Of a stretch of 15,883 bases of DNA, positions 8,307 through 15,883 are shown in pieces (position 1 is the stretch's first letter; every line of letters starts with the position of its first letter). Position numbers and translations under genes: made by a program. The notes beneath the pieces were generated by a model. The model was given only the letters and a program-made list of their open reading frames with translations, was not told the DNA's origin and did no database searches. The stretch comes from Saccoglossus kowalevskii (lineage: Eukaryota; Hemichordata; Enteropneusta; Harrimaniidae), in NCBI RefSeq assembly GCF_000003605.2, contig NW_003149765.1, positions 1,162,428-1,178,310 of the forward strand. The letters run 5' to 3'.

Positions 8307-9547
8307 CTGTGAAGGTTTAAAGCAAAAAATGCAGCTAGGTATAAGAGAATGGAGACATTACTGCTAGCTAGCCTCATACACACACACAAAAGCTGCAATA
8401 TAGGTTGACAGAAAAACCTCTTTTTTCTTTTCTATCCTTAAAAAGATAGTAAAATGTTGAGAATTCGCATGCTTGGGAATAAACAACTGGAAAACATGCA
8501 AAGTAACATCTAGAAAAGAAACATGCAAAGATTATTTTCGCATTACACAAAGTGCTGGACAGATTAGCGATATGATCAGATATGAATGACAGAGAAACGT
8601 ATTCCATTAAGCGCAGTTTGTCTGTTCACATGATACCGGTATATCTGGAGGTCTGACTCGGGGATAATCAGAGAATCAAAGACTGAATCACAGTTAGTTG
8701 TGCCCCTAACTGACTTTTTTTCTAATTTAATTTTTGTTTTGGAATATTACGGTAGTTGAGAATCAGAAATACAGTAAGTACTTTGTGTTATGTTTATGTG
8801 TAAACTATCATTTATTTTAGCTATGTGTACAAAAACTAAACAAATTTCCACTTCTATTTTATTGCCCGCGAAATCAAATTTCAGATGAAATAAAAAAAAA
8901 ATGAAAAATCCTAAAAGAGTAAAACAGTTTATTTACACATGAGCATAACACAAATTACTTGTTTCAAAAAACTAATTTTCCAAAAAACAAAACTATACTA
9001 AGTATTTTATGCAAGATGAGAATGAAGAATCAACACAATGGTTATTTTAAATCAATTTTCTTGGCAACCATTGATTGGTGAAGCTCTAACACATGAAAAA
9101 ATGTAATTATTTTAGCTGAAAGTTTCTAAATAATTCCAGGTATTTGAAATGTTTGATCGTATACATCCAGGGCTATGCGAAGCAGGATTTTTTTGTTTTT
9201 GATCAGATCTCTATAAAACACATGATTTTAAAATCGTCCTAACTCACACACCATATCCCAGGCTACAAAATAAACACACACGCACAAACTCCATCTAGTT
9301 GATTACGATATAAATATACAATCAAACACCAAATGGGTGTTAAATTTTGACACACCCCATATACTGTCAATCGCTTTGATTTCCCTTGAGAAAATTTGTT
9401 CAATAAAACACGAGTCACAAAATATAGCAATAAACAATCCACTGGACACTTTTGAGACAAGAAAATTCACGGTTTCGGCTAAGTCACAGATATGATATAT
9501 AGAAGATAATATTTGGTAATTGTAGTCCTAAATAACTATTAAAAATA
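8307..9547. other. Intronic, no recognisable gene
   Basis: Lies between the cassette exon and a hammerhead-like motif. The minus-strand ORFs at 8374-8607 and 9263-9460 lack dynein similarity, splice context and recognisable domains. A TTGCCCGCGAAAT stretch near 8862 resembles interior sequence of CpG-bearing MITEs but has no mate. Confidence 0.55.
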
Positions 9548-9583
9548 GCTAGACGTTTCGAGCAATGGCTCTTTATCGATAGC
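9548..9583 (-). ncRNA. Degenerate hammerhead-ribozyme-like motif
   Basis: On the minus strand, GCTA and TAGC can pair as an outer stem. Between them are TCGATAA (5 of 7 bases of the CTGATGA core), a perfect GAGC-CATT-GCTC stem-loop, then GAAAC and GTC. This matches the layout of hammerhead motifs spread by Penelope-like elements and retrozymes, but the core is altered and no third stem is evident, so it is probably inactive. It may also be a chance match. Confidence 0.35.
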
Positions 9584-9598
9584 ATAGAAGAAAATGTA

Positions 9599-9782
9599 CA
9601 GTGACCCCTCGCTAAGTTGCATCTCATTCAATCATTTAAGTCACAGATAGTTGGATGGCTCCTATGTGTGTATATTTCCTTTTTATTCATTTTTGATGCA
9701 TAAGTCTCGGTAAGTTGTAACCCTTGATAAGTCACAATATTTGCTTGTATCCCAACACTCATGACTTAGCGAGGAGCCACTG
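9599..9782. mobile_element. Tigger/pogo-like MITE flanked by TGTA
   Basis: A 184-bp element has ends CAGTGACCCCTCGCTAAGT at the left and the complement of ACTTAGCGAGGAGCCACTG at the right (two mismatches). TGTA is present directly outside both ends (9595-9598 and 9783-9786). CAGT-CCTCGCT ends are typical of Tigger/pogo relatives of the Tc1/mariner superfamily, which duplicate TA. The 4-bp match may be TA plus chance or a true longer duplication. Confidence 0.65.
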
Positions 9783-9792
9783 TGTATCAGTG

Positions 9793-9909
9793 AGTCATAG
9801 TGAATTTTGCAGTATTCGAGTCACAGTGAACTTTGACGAAATTGGCATTACAATGACTTTGACAATATTAAAATCACATTGACTTTGGGGATATTAAGGT
9901 CACAGTGAC
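9793..9909. repeat. Degenerate ~26-bp tandem repeat (GTCACAGTGA type)
   Basis: Five diverged units start near 9793, 9819, 9847, 9872 and 9898. Each reads roughly GTCACAGTGACTTTGAC-ATATT. The last contains AGGTCACAGTGAC, close to a nuclear-receptor palindrome. The array begins about 10 bp after the Tigger-like element. Confidence 0.65.
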
Positions 9910-10571
9910 AGGTGAAATGTCACCCACATGAATACCTTCAAACTATGAAAAGATAAATATGTCCAGCATGAAAAATTAAACGGTTGACAGTAATTGCATC
10001 TAAGATAAAACACACTCACACAACACACACAATTATAATATTATTAAATTTATTAAATATGGATCATCATTCATTACAAAAGAACCATGCATGTTTCTGG
10101 GTATAGATATATGAACAGTGCAATGGTGTATGTAGCTCACCCACCCATTGAAGGTAATCTTAAACCTGTAGGATAAACAGTGCAGTGAATGTAACATTGA
10201 CACAAACTAAACACATGTGCACAAAAGATCAAAACGTATAACATGTTTAAAATGATAGTCACATGACACCATGTAAACCATGATTATGAAGATCACTTCA
10301 TGATCAGTGGTTGTTGTGTGTAATAATCAGGTGACCAAGATTTATCTAATTTGTATCAAGGTTGCCTTGAATTTGGGAGTTTGTTACGGTAATCCTCATT
10401 GGCCAATCCAAGACATTATGATACAAAGCAACATATATAATGTATTTTCTCTATTTAAATTGCCTGTTAAGTGAAATATTCATTTCAATATTTGTATCCA
10501 TGAAAACATCTCAAAAGTTGAGAGGGTTTCATTTACCCTTTGAGGTCTGACCTTTATCCCTTTGAACTTAA
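9910..10571. other. Intronic, no recognisable gene
   Basis: Contains a near-palindrome, TGATTATGAAGATCACTTCA, at about 10281, AC-rich microsatellite DNA near 10010-10030, and otherwise featureless AT-rich sequence. Confidence 0.55.
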
Positions 10572-10693
10572 CCCCTTGAATGACAAAGTTGACTTATGTC
10601 ATTTTTTACAAAATCAAGCTGCATAAATGCATTAAAATTTGCAAAATGTTGTACCAAAATTTGGAAGAAAAAACAAATATGTCATTCAAAGGG
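10572..10693. mobile_element. TTAA-flanked MITE (piggyBac-like)
   Basis: A 122-bp element has ends CCCCTTGAATGACA at the left and the complement of TGTCATTCAAAGGG at the right, differing at one base. TTAA flanks both sides (10568-10571 and 10694-10697). TTAA plus CCC-starting ends is the piggyBac signature. It is non-coding and lies about 150 bp from the donor of dynein exon 3. Confidence 0.75.
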
Positions 10694-10842
10694 TTAAACA
10701 GGCACATTACAGTAATTTGAAAAACATTGATAATTCTCATAGTTTTCATTTACTATCACCATCCCACCCTCTCTGGCATTCTACCTCTCTACCCCTTTCC
10801 TTTTCTTCTCAATCAAAATTCTACTCATGCTTCTCTTCTTAC

Positions 10843-11020
10843 CTTTTTCTTCTGCAAATTTCAGTAGAACGTTCATTGGATCAGCTCCGGGGGACAAGAC
10901 AAAGATGAGAGGAGATGAGAAGTTGGAATCTCTGAAACTTCTCGTCAAATCAAACGTTGGTGGTTCAACGTACGCTGACCCCATCTTCTTAACGATGTAG
11001 TTTTGCACTGCTGGAGTTAT
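10843..11020 (-). CDS. DNAH7: Axonemal dynein heavy chain, exon 3 of window (start of AAA6)
   Basis: The exon is 178 nt, 59 codons plus one base (phase 1 donor). The translation runs from ITPAVQNYIVKKMGSAYVEP through FDLTRSFRDSN to PLIFVLSPGADPMNVLLKFA and ends AEEK. PLIFVLSPGADP is the degenerate P-loop-like strand and turn that opens AAA6, which does not hydrolyse ATP in dyneins. The acceptor is CTAATTCAG before ATAACT and the donor is AAAAAG followed by GTAAGA. The single overhanging G joins equally well to the 8306-7842 exon or to the 5778-5699 exon, because both begin with GT and complete a Gly codon. That makes this donor the branching point of a possible alternative splice. Confidence 0.95.
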
Positions 11021-11282
11021 CTGAATTAGGTCATACATGATGTTTATTATTTATAGAGCTAGAAAAACTCTCTAAAACTTACATATGACAAATTTCAAAC
11101 ATAGTTAAACACTAGTAGCCTTGCCATGTCTCTTCCCCATAGTGCATAAAAGATGCGTCCAAAACAAACTTAGCTGAAATTATATACGTACAAGTTATCA
11201 CCACAATGTTATTGACAGTAACAACGTGAATGCCAACACCTGGACATCTGCGCCTCCCAGTACTTTGACTATAAACATTATA

Positions 11283-11490
11283 CTGTAAAGGGGGTAATTA
11301 TTCACTGGGTTTTAATTTAGCTTATTTCGCTGACTGGAAAAATGCGCTAAATTAAAACACAGTGAATATGTAAAATTTAGCATAGGACACATTATCTAAA
11401 TGATGAAACCGTGAATTTAAAACCCACTGAATATGCCTGAAATGGTAAATCAGTGAAATTTAAACCCAGTGAAAATTAGTCATTTTACAG
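11283..11490. mobile_element. TA-flanked MITE with nested inverted repeats
   Basis: Ends are CTGTAAAG at the left and the complement of TTTTACAG at the right, with TA on both sides. Inside, a CACTGGGTTTTAAT-type block recurs several times in both orientations (for example 11304-11325 against about 11345-11368, and again near 11455-11475). The 208-bp element could therefore fold into several hairpins. Confidence 0.6.
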
Positions 11491-11556
11491 TAATTAAACC
11501 CAGGCAACATAGTACACTAACTGACAACTAAGACATCTAAAACCATGCAGTCTTAC

Positions 11557-11682
11557 CTTATCAGGACGAATGATTCTTAGCACAATCAGTCTCTCTAAAC
11601 TATTCAACATCAATTCCCATGGTTCTGGAATCTTGCCTAAGTGAGGGGTAGGTGAGTCGTAAAGCTCTTTCCAATCGTCTAA
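11557..11682 (-). CDS. DNAH7: Axonemal dynein heavy chain, exon 2 of window
   Basis: The exon is 126 nt (42 codons), phase 0 at both ends. The translation begins LDDWKELYDSPTPHLGKIPE and ends LERLIVLRIIRPDK, matching the conserved stretch linking AAA5 to AAA6 in axonemal dyneins (the W-x-K-x-x-Y-D-S and L-R-x-x-R-P-D-K signatures). The acceptor is CATATCAG before TTAGAC and the donor is GATAAG followed by GTAAGA. It is separated from the previous exon by a 3-kb intron that carries the foldback element. It was too short to appear as a long ORF and was found by looking for the expected dynein continuation. An ordinary, intact exon. Confidence 0.93.
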
Positions 11683-11804
11683 CTGATATGCAAAACAGAA
11701 TACACATCAATACAATGTTCTGTACTACATTATCATGTATCATAACAGAGATCAGTGTACACACTGAATCAAATTTCAAGTGAACACAACTTCACAAGCT
11801 AAAT

Positions 11805-12197
11805 TACACCCCTTTCACCCCTTGATTACACGAAGAACTGCAGTCAGATGTTGATAAGTCGTTACAATTGGTCAGGCAGTTTGTTTTGAAATTTACTTCA
11901 TCTGTTTAAAATGGTATATATTTATGAAAATAGCTGAAAAGATCCACCAACAATTAATTTTCTAGCTGATTAGATGCATGCTATTTTCATAAGCAGAACA
12001 TGAACAACATTTCACCCCATATGTGTTCATATAGTATCACAAAGACCAATATTTGTATGGAATAAAAAATATGAAAATTAATGCAGTTGATGTCCTTTGC
12101 TATTTAAACTGACTAAAAGGGTACATTCAAATGGCATATAATGTTACAGAGTGTACAATGTAGCAAAAGTTGTTCATTTCGATAGACACCACGGCGG
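11805..12197 (+). repeat. Left arm of foldback-like element (Z'-Y'-X')
   Basis: Block Z' spans 11805-11906, Y' spans 11910-12155 and X' spans 12160-12197. Y' differs from its partner at 13861-14105 by only a few bases where compared, for example ATATGAACAC against ATACGAACAC, which suggests a recent origin or gene conversion. Confidence 0.75.
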
Positions 12198-12254
12198 CTC
12201 GGTACAAATAAACTGATTGGCCAATATCTTTAGCATTATTGCTAATTTGCATAA

Positions 12255-12959
12255 CAGAACAAATATTCCCAGTTCGTTCCCACACATGCGGAAGGTAGAT
12301 TGCCAGTTGTGCCAGACAAATTCAAAATTCGCGAGCCGGAGATGTTAATCAAAGTACATTATATGTACTATGGAAGTGTACGAATCACCCCAATTTACAT
12401 CACTGAAACTCGGTTACACCAGATGTCTTTAGAAGATTTTGTTGGACTAATCACCAGCATTTAAGTACTCGATGATGAAACCCAAAAGCTGGATTTACCA
12501 CGGAATGACCGATTTAAACTTCTACTCACTGACAACATAGTGCGCTCAAAAAATGGGACACTGAAATTACAAATACACGCGGTGGACGGGAAATCCCCAG
12601 CGATAAAGTCCTCTGAGACCAAAGAATACGTAGACACCGACAACGACACTTCGATGTTGCGAAAGCGTAGACTTGACTTTGTCACCGATAATTCCAACAG
12701 GGTAACACCCGCAAAAATTCCGACGTACAAAGCCCCATCGTTACAGGATCGGGAGAATGAATTAACTGACAAGTTGGACACACTTTCACAAGTAAAGATC
12801 TTGGTTGAACGCGAATTGACTGACTTAAAGTCGCCACCCCCGCCGCTACCCCCGTTAGCTTTACCGGGATTAAACGTTGTCGAAGCAACGTGTGCACATT
12901 GCCACCATAGCTGTGGAATCATAGCCCTATGTTGCCGACCGCATTATTTACGTGACTGA
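12255..12959 (+). pseudogene. Decayed ORF inside foldback-like element, unknown family
   Basis: One reading frame stays open for 705 nt except for a single TAA at 12462-12464, unusual in this AT-rich region. The first in-frame ATG is 12342. The first part reads MLIKVHYMYYGSVRITPIYI and then HQMSLEDFVGLITSI before the stop. After it come VLDDETQKLDLPRNDRFKLL, a basic patch MLRKRRLDF, a likely coiled coil (ENELTDKLDTLSQVKILVER), a Pro run PPPPLPPL, and a Cys/His tail CAHCHH. The layout (small N-terminal domain, charged linker, coiled coil, Cys/His) is protein-like, but I recognise no family. It could be the N-terminal part of a transposase or a captured host gene. The tail beyond CAHCHH may be non-coding. 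Confidence 0.5.
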
Positions 12960-12976
12960 CTCTGGCCGGCCCATAG

Positions 12977-13238
12977 GGCTATGTTCGACGTACAACTACA
13001 AAATTAAAAAAAAGACGTCCAAATGAAATTGTTAGAGCGAAATTCGATTGTAGGTCGCACCAAAGAGCTACGGAACCGCAGCTAATTGCCACCATAGAGG
13101 ACACAAGGAAGCAGGAAATCGAAAAAAGCAGTGTGTGTATATGAAGCTTGTCCAGGCTACATGTATTGTGGACGACTTGACAAGCACCACGTTTCCCAAG
13201 AAGAATGCTACCAGTTGCGATGTATCGCTTCACAATAG
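12977..13238 (+). pseudogene. Second decayed coding fragment, Cys/His-rich, frameshifted
   Basis: From 12977 one frame reads a basic stretch (KLKKRRPNEIVRAKFDCRSH) and then EDTRKQEIEKSS before a stop at 13142. Shifting frame at the GTGTGTGT tract near 13131 continues into CVYEACPGYMYCG, RLDKHH and ECYQLRC up to a stop at 13236. The spacing of the Cys and His residues (C-x4-C-x5-C, HH, C-x4-C) would suit zinc binding. It probably belonged to the same protein as the upstream ORF. Both the joining and the family are inference. Confidence 0.4.
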
Positions 13239-13264
13239 TGTGATCTGTTTTTTTTTGAAACACC

Positions 13265-13360
13265 GATCTCGGAATTTTATTTATTTATTAACACACAACA
13301 TCCCCCGGAGGGGATGAAAAGGGTTACAAATCAGATATTAGTAAAAGAAAAACAACTACA
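13265..13360 (-). mobile_element. Retroelement 3' end fragment with (TAAA)n tail
   Basis: On the minus strand a hairpin CATCCCCTCCGGGGGATG is followed by TTGTGTGTTAATAAATAAAT and AAAAT. A terminal hairpin followed by a short A-rich repeat is typical of LINE/SINE 3' ends. It appears nested inside the foldback-like element. The 5' extent is not visible. Confidence 0.45.
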
Positions 13361-13635
13361 CAAAAAGTAAGGGAACAAAAAAGCATTAAAAAAAGATAAA
13401 AATTTGTATACAAGGAATGTGTTACTGGCTTAGTTTATGTAGGGGCTGCTGTCTTGTATTAAAACAGTTTTTTAAATATTGAATAAGACATTGCTCCCAA
13501 ATAAAGCTGAACTACCCTCTCTCTTATTACAGCGGGTTTTTCCACACCTTGCTTATCCATTGCAACGACCTATAATAGTTGCCTGGATACTGACATGAAA
13601 CTCAACTGACGGAACTTTTAAATTTTAGTAGCGTC

Positions 13636-14105
13636 GCCGTGGTGTCTATCGAAATGAACAAGCCTTGCTACATTTTAATTTTGTTGTTGTTGACCTGTCA
13701 ATCACGCCTTTGATAATTACCGGGTTGTTGCCAACATTTTGAACAGATGAAGTAAATTTCAAAACAAACTGCCTGACCAATTGTAACGACTTGTCAACAT
13801 CTGACTGCAGTTCTTCGTGTAATTAAGGGGTGAAAGGGGTGTAAGAATATTCAAGTTGTATACACTCTGTAACATTATATGCCATTTGAATGTACCCTTT
13901 TAGTCAGTTTAAATAGCAAAGGACATCAACTGCATTAATTTTCATATTTTTTATTCCATACAAATATTGGTCTTTGTGATACTATACGAACACATATGGG
14001 GTGAAATGTTGTTCATTTTCTGCTTATGAAAATAGCATGCATCTAATCAGCTAGAAAATTAATTGTTGGTGGATCTTTTCAGCTATTTTCATAAATATAT
14101 ACCAT
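13636..14105 (-). repeat. Right arm of foldback-like element (X-Z-Y)
   Basis: X spans 13636-13671. A 70-bp unmatched spacer follows. Z spans 13742-13844 and Y spans 13861-14105. The Z-Y order is swapped relative to the left arm. Confidence 0.75.
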
Positions 14106-14698
14106 GTTTTTATTATATCATGTGTTTACTCATTTGGTATAAGTGGCTGTAATTTTATTCACCAACATTAATTCACATTGTAATGTACAGCTAATAGAAA
14201 AATGTAATTTTATTAAGACTGATAACAATAATTAATGTTGCATAAAAACATCAGTATATCAGTTTCATGTCATGATCATTAATTCATTTCATCCAAGATT
14301 GTGAATTATATAAGAAGGAAAGGAAACTTTCATTGAAGAATGTGATATCAAATCAAAACCAAAAATGGGAAAGACTAAATAACTTTAAAAGAATATGCAA
14401 TTGTAGTATTGCATTGACGGAATATATATAAAAAATACAATATATCGAACTAAAATAAAAACAATTTTTTTTTTTTCTGTAATAGATATTTTATTTGTTA
14501 ATTGCATCTCATTATGTATTGTTTATTTCTGTCTGTGAAATGTATTTTATGTTTTTGTTTTACCACAACGATGGTACTTGTTGAGTAATAAAGTTATTAT
14601 TAATTCATTTCAAATAGTCTTTCAAGCAATTTAATTATGAAACCATGTATAACATCAGGGAATCTAAAGTTAAAGAATTACTTACAAATGATACTTAC
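14106..14698. other. Intronic, AT-rich; plus-strand retroelement tail at 14574-14603
   Basis: No gene is seen. Near its right end, TTGAGTAATAAAGTTATTAT resembles the 3' end of a plus-strand retroelement related to the minus-strand tail beside dynein exon 1 (both share AATAAAGTTATTATTA). Confidence 0.45.
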
Positions 14699-14870
14699 AT
14701 TATTTTGGAAATCTTTGACAAACCCATCAAATCTGTCCAGGTTTTCAACTCTTACAACTTCAGCCCATGACTTCTCAGATAACCATTCATTTGCAGGATT
14801 TGGATATGGATTCTCAAGGGCGACACCCCCTGTAAGGAGGAATCTCCATTCTCTATCATCAATTAAGTTC
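14699..14870 (-). CDS. DNAH7: Axonemal dynein heavy chain, exon 1 of window (AAA5 region)
   Basis: This internal exon belongs to an inner-arm axonemal dynein heavy chain, the ATP-driven motor that bends cilia. It is 172 nt and encodes 57 whole codons after one base of a split codon. The translation includes DDREWRFLLTGGVALENPYP and NEWLSEKSWAEVVR, which are strongly conserved in the DNAH3/7/12 group just before AAA6. The acceptor reads CACTACAG before GAAC and the donor is AAT followed by GTAAGT, so it leaves in phase 0. The next exon continues the conserved QNN-LDDW junction. An adjacent retroelement tail starts about 20 bp upstream of the acceptor. The preceding exons lie outside the window. 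The family call is firm. The DNAH7 paralogue call rests mainly on the last exon and is less sure. Confidence 0.93.
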
Positions 14871-14892
14871 CTGTAGTGGTGGATGAAAAACA

Positions 14893-14990
14893 AATAATAA
14901 TAATAATAATAACTTTATTGCATCCTTAGAAATACAAAGTTTCTATCAGTTAGTAGCAATAAAGATAACTACTACTACAAAAGGAAAGAA
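14893..14990 (-). mobile_element. Retroelement 3' end with (TTA)n tail next to splice acceptor
   Basis: On the minus strand GGATGCAATAAAGTTATTAT continues as a TTA repeat and ends at TTTG, about 22 bp before the AG of the dynein exon at 14870. The AATAAAGTTATTATT form is common at 3' ends of CR1/RTE-like elements in invertebrates. The element's 5' limit is uncertain. Confidence 0.55.
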
Positions 14991-15239
14991 AGTTGTTAAT
15001 GGGATAAAGCAAGTGTTACATATCAAATGGCATTTTCATTTCTTGATTGAAATATATAGTTTCCAATATGTTTTTTTTATTTTTTTTTATTATGTTCTCA
15101 CATAAATTCAAACAATCAGACATTGCATTATGTCATACGTCAAACACTTCTACAATTCACATTCTTTTTTAACTGAGAACAGACCGGCAACTATAAAACT
15201 CTCGTAGAAGGAATGTTAAAGAAAACAAGTAATAACTAG

Positions 15240-15391
15240 GCCCATAAATATTTTGTTTTATGAATATTAATAAATATATTGCTTACGTCGTAGCCTCATG
15301 AATATTTTTATACTGAATACTAATTAATATATCATTATTATTATTATATAGTATTAGCCTCAATCATTTTGTGATTAGGAATGCTAATAAG
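15240..15391. repeat. Decayed edge of the 38-bp satellite
   Basis: Diverged units with CCTCATGAATAT, CTGAATACTAAT and CATAAATAT fragments, irregular spacing and an inserted ATT microsatellite. Such sequence decay is usual at the border of a tandem array. Confidence 0.6.
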
Positions 15392-15883
15392 CCTCATGAA
15401 TATTAATGAATTTGCTGAATACTAATAAGCCCAATGAATACTAATGAATATGCTGAATACTAATAAGCCTCATGAATATTAATGAATATGCTGAATACTA
15501 ATACTCCTCATGAATATTAATGAATATGCTGAATACTAATAATCCTCATGAAAATTAATGAATATGCTGAATACTAATAAGCCTCATGAATATCAATGAT
15601 ATGCTGAATACTAATACTCCTCATGAATATTAATGAATATGCTGAATACTAATACTCCTCATGAATACTAATGAATATGCTGAATACTAATAAGCCCAAT
15701 GAATATTAATGAATATGCTGAATACTAATAATCCTCATGAAAATTAATGAATATGCTGAATACTAATAAGCCTCATGAATATCAATGATATGCTGAATAC
15801 TAATACTCCTCATGAATATTAATGAATATGCTGAATACTAATAAGCCCAATGAATATTAATGAATATGCTGAATAGTAATTTA
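15392..15883. repeat. 38-bp satellite array with higher-order structure
   Basis: Thirteen consecutive units of 38 bp (two are 37 bp) follow CCTCATGAATATTAATGAAT then ATGCTGAATACTAATAAG. Unit variants recur in the same order: units 5-6-7 (15544-15656) match units 10-11-12 (15733-15845), giving a period of 189 bp. The array runs off the right edge. It lies in the dynein intron upstream of the 14870 acceptor. Confidence 0.95.

Larger units (their letters stand above)
11805..14105. mobile_element. Foldback-like element with long permuted inverted arms
   Basis: The left arm (11805-12197) and right arm (13636-14105) carry the same three blocks in opposite orientation. X is about 38 bp with CCGTGGTGTCTATCGAAATG. 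Y is about 245 bp, running from TACACTCTGTAACATT to ATATATACCAT. Z is about 100 bp, running from AACAGATGAAG to AAAGGGGTGTAA. In the complement of the left arm the order is X-Y-Z. In the right arm it is X-spacer-Z-Y. Blocks are nearly identical between the arms. The interior of about 1.4 kb is richer in GC and holds decayed coding sequence. Long repetitive arms recall foldback elements (FB, TU, Galileo). No clear target duplication was found. It lies in the intron between dynein exons 1 and 2. Confidence 0.65.

Noticed and set aside
12461-12922. 153-codon minus-strand ORF in the foldback interior
   Set aside because: It is the shadow of the plus-strand frame, which has the more protein-like composition (charged coiled coil, Cys/His). 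The minus translation is a Ser/Phe/Val-rich mixture without motifs.
14637-14876. Plus-strand ORF over dynein exon 1
   Set aside because: It is the antisense of a strongly conserved dynein exon with correct splice sites on the minus strand.

Overview
The window looks like animal nuclear DNA. It is AT-rich, with short exons separated by long introns full of small DNA transposons, microsatellites and retroelement tails. All recognisable coding sequence belongs to one minus-strand gene: the C-terminal part of an axonemal (ciliary or flagellar) inner-arm dynein heavy chain of the single-headed DNAH3/DNAH7/DNAH12 group, closest from memory to DNAH7. Retention of the gene implies an organism with motile cilia. 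The repeat style (MITEs with TTAA, TA and TAA target sites, (TTA)n-tailed retroelements, GGTCACAGTGAC-type tandem repeats) suggests a marine invertebrate, possibly a mollusc or a basal deuterostome. That placement is a guess.

Reading the minus strand from right to left, I resolved eight conserved exons by hand, with consensus splice sites and matching phases: 14870-14699, 11682-11557, 11020-10843, 5778-5699, 4971-4678, 4052-3915, 3509-3249 and 2522-2430. They splice into one open frame of 1342 nt, from the AAA5 region through AAA6 to the start of the C-terminal domain. The gene is incomplete at both ends. Its upstream exons lie beyond 15883 and its last exons beyond position 1, because nothing dynein-like is visible in 1-2429.

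The most interesting item is an extra, non-conserved exon inside the 5-kb intron between the LSPGADP exon and the ISLGQGQGP exon (8306-7842). It is exactly 465 nt, open throughout, and phase 1 at both ends, so it can be included or skipped without breaking the dynein frame. It would put about 155 disordered, Ser- and Asp-rich residues into a loop of AAA6. These include a perfect threefold 8-residue repeat and an RVTF tetrapeptide in the sequence context typical of protein phosphatase 1 docking motifs.

The introns carry a rich set of mobile DNA. A 2.3-kb foldback-like element (11805-14105) has long, nearly identical inverted arms whose internal blocks are in permuted order. It holds a decayed protein-coding core of unknown family. 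There are nine inverted-repeat MITE-like elements, several with clear target-site duplications (two TTAA/piggyBac-like, one TAA/Harbinger-like, one TA, one TGTA/Tigger-like, one 5-bp hAT-like). The right edge is a 38-bp satellite with a roughly 189-bp higher-order repeat. A retroelement (TTA)n tail ends about 20 bp upstream of the 14870 splice acceptor. I found no tRNA, rRNA, CRISPR or convincing second gene.
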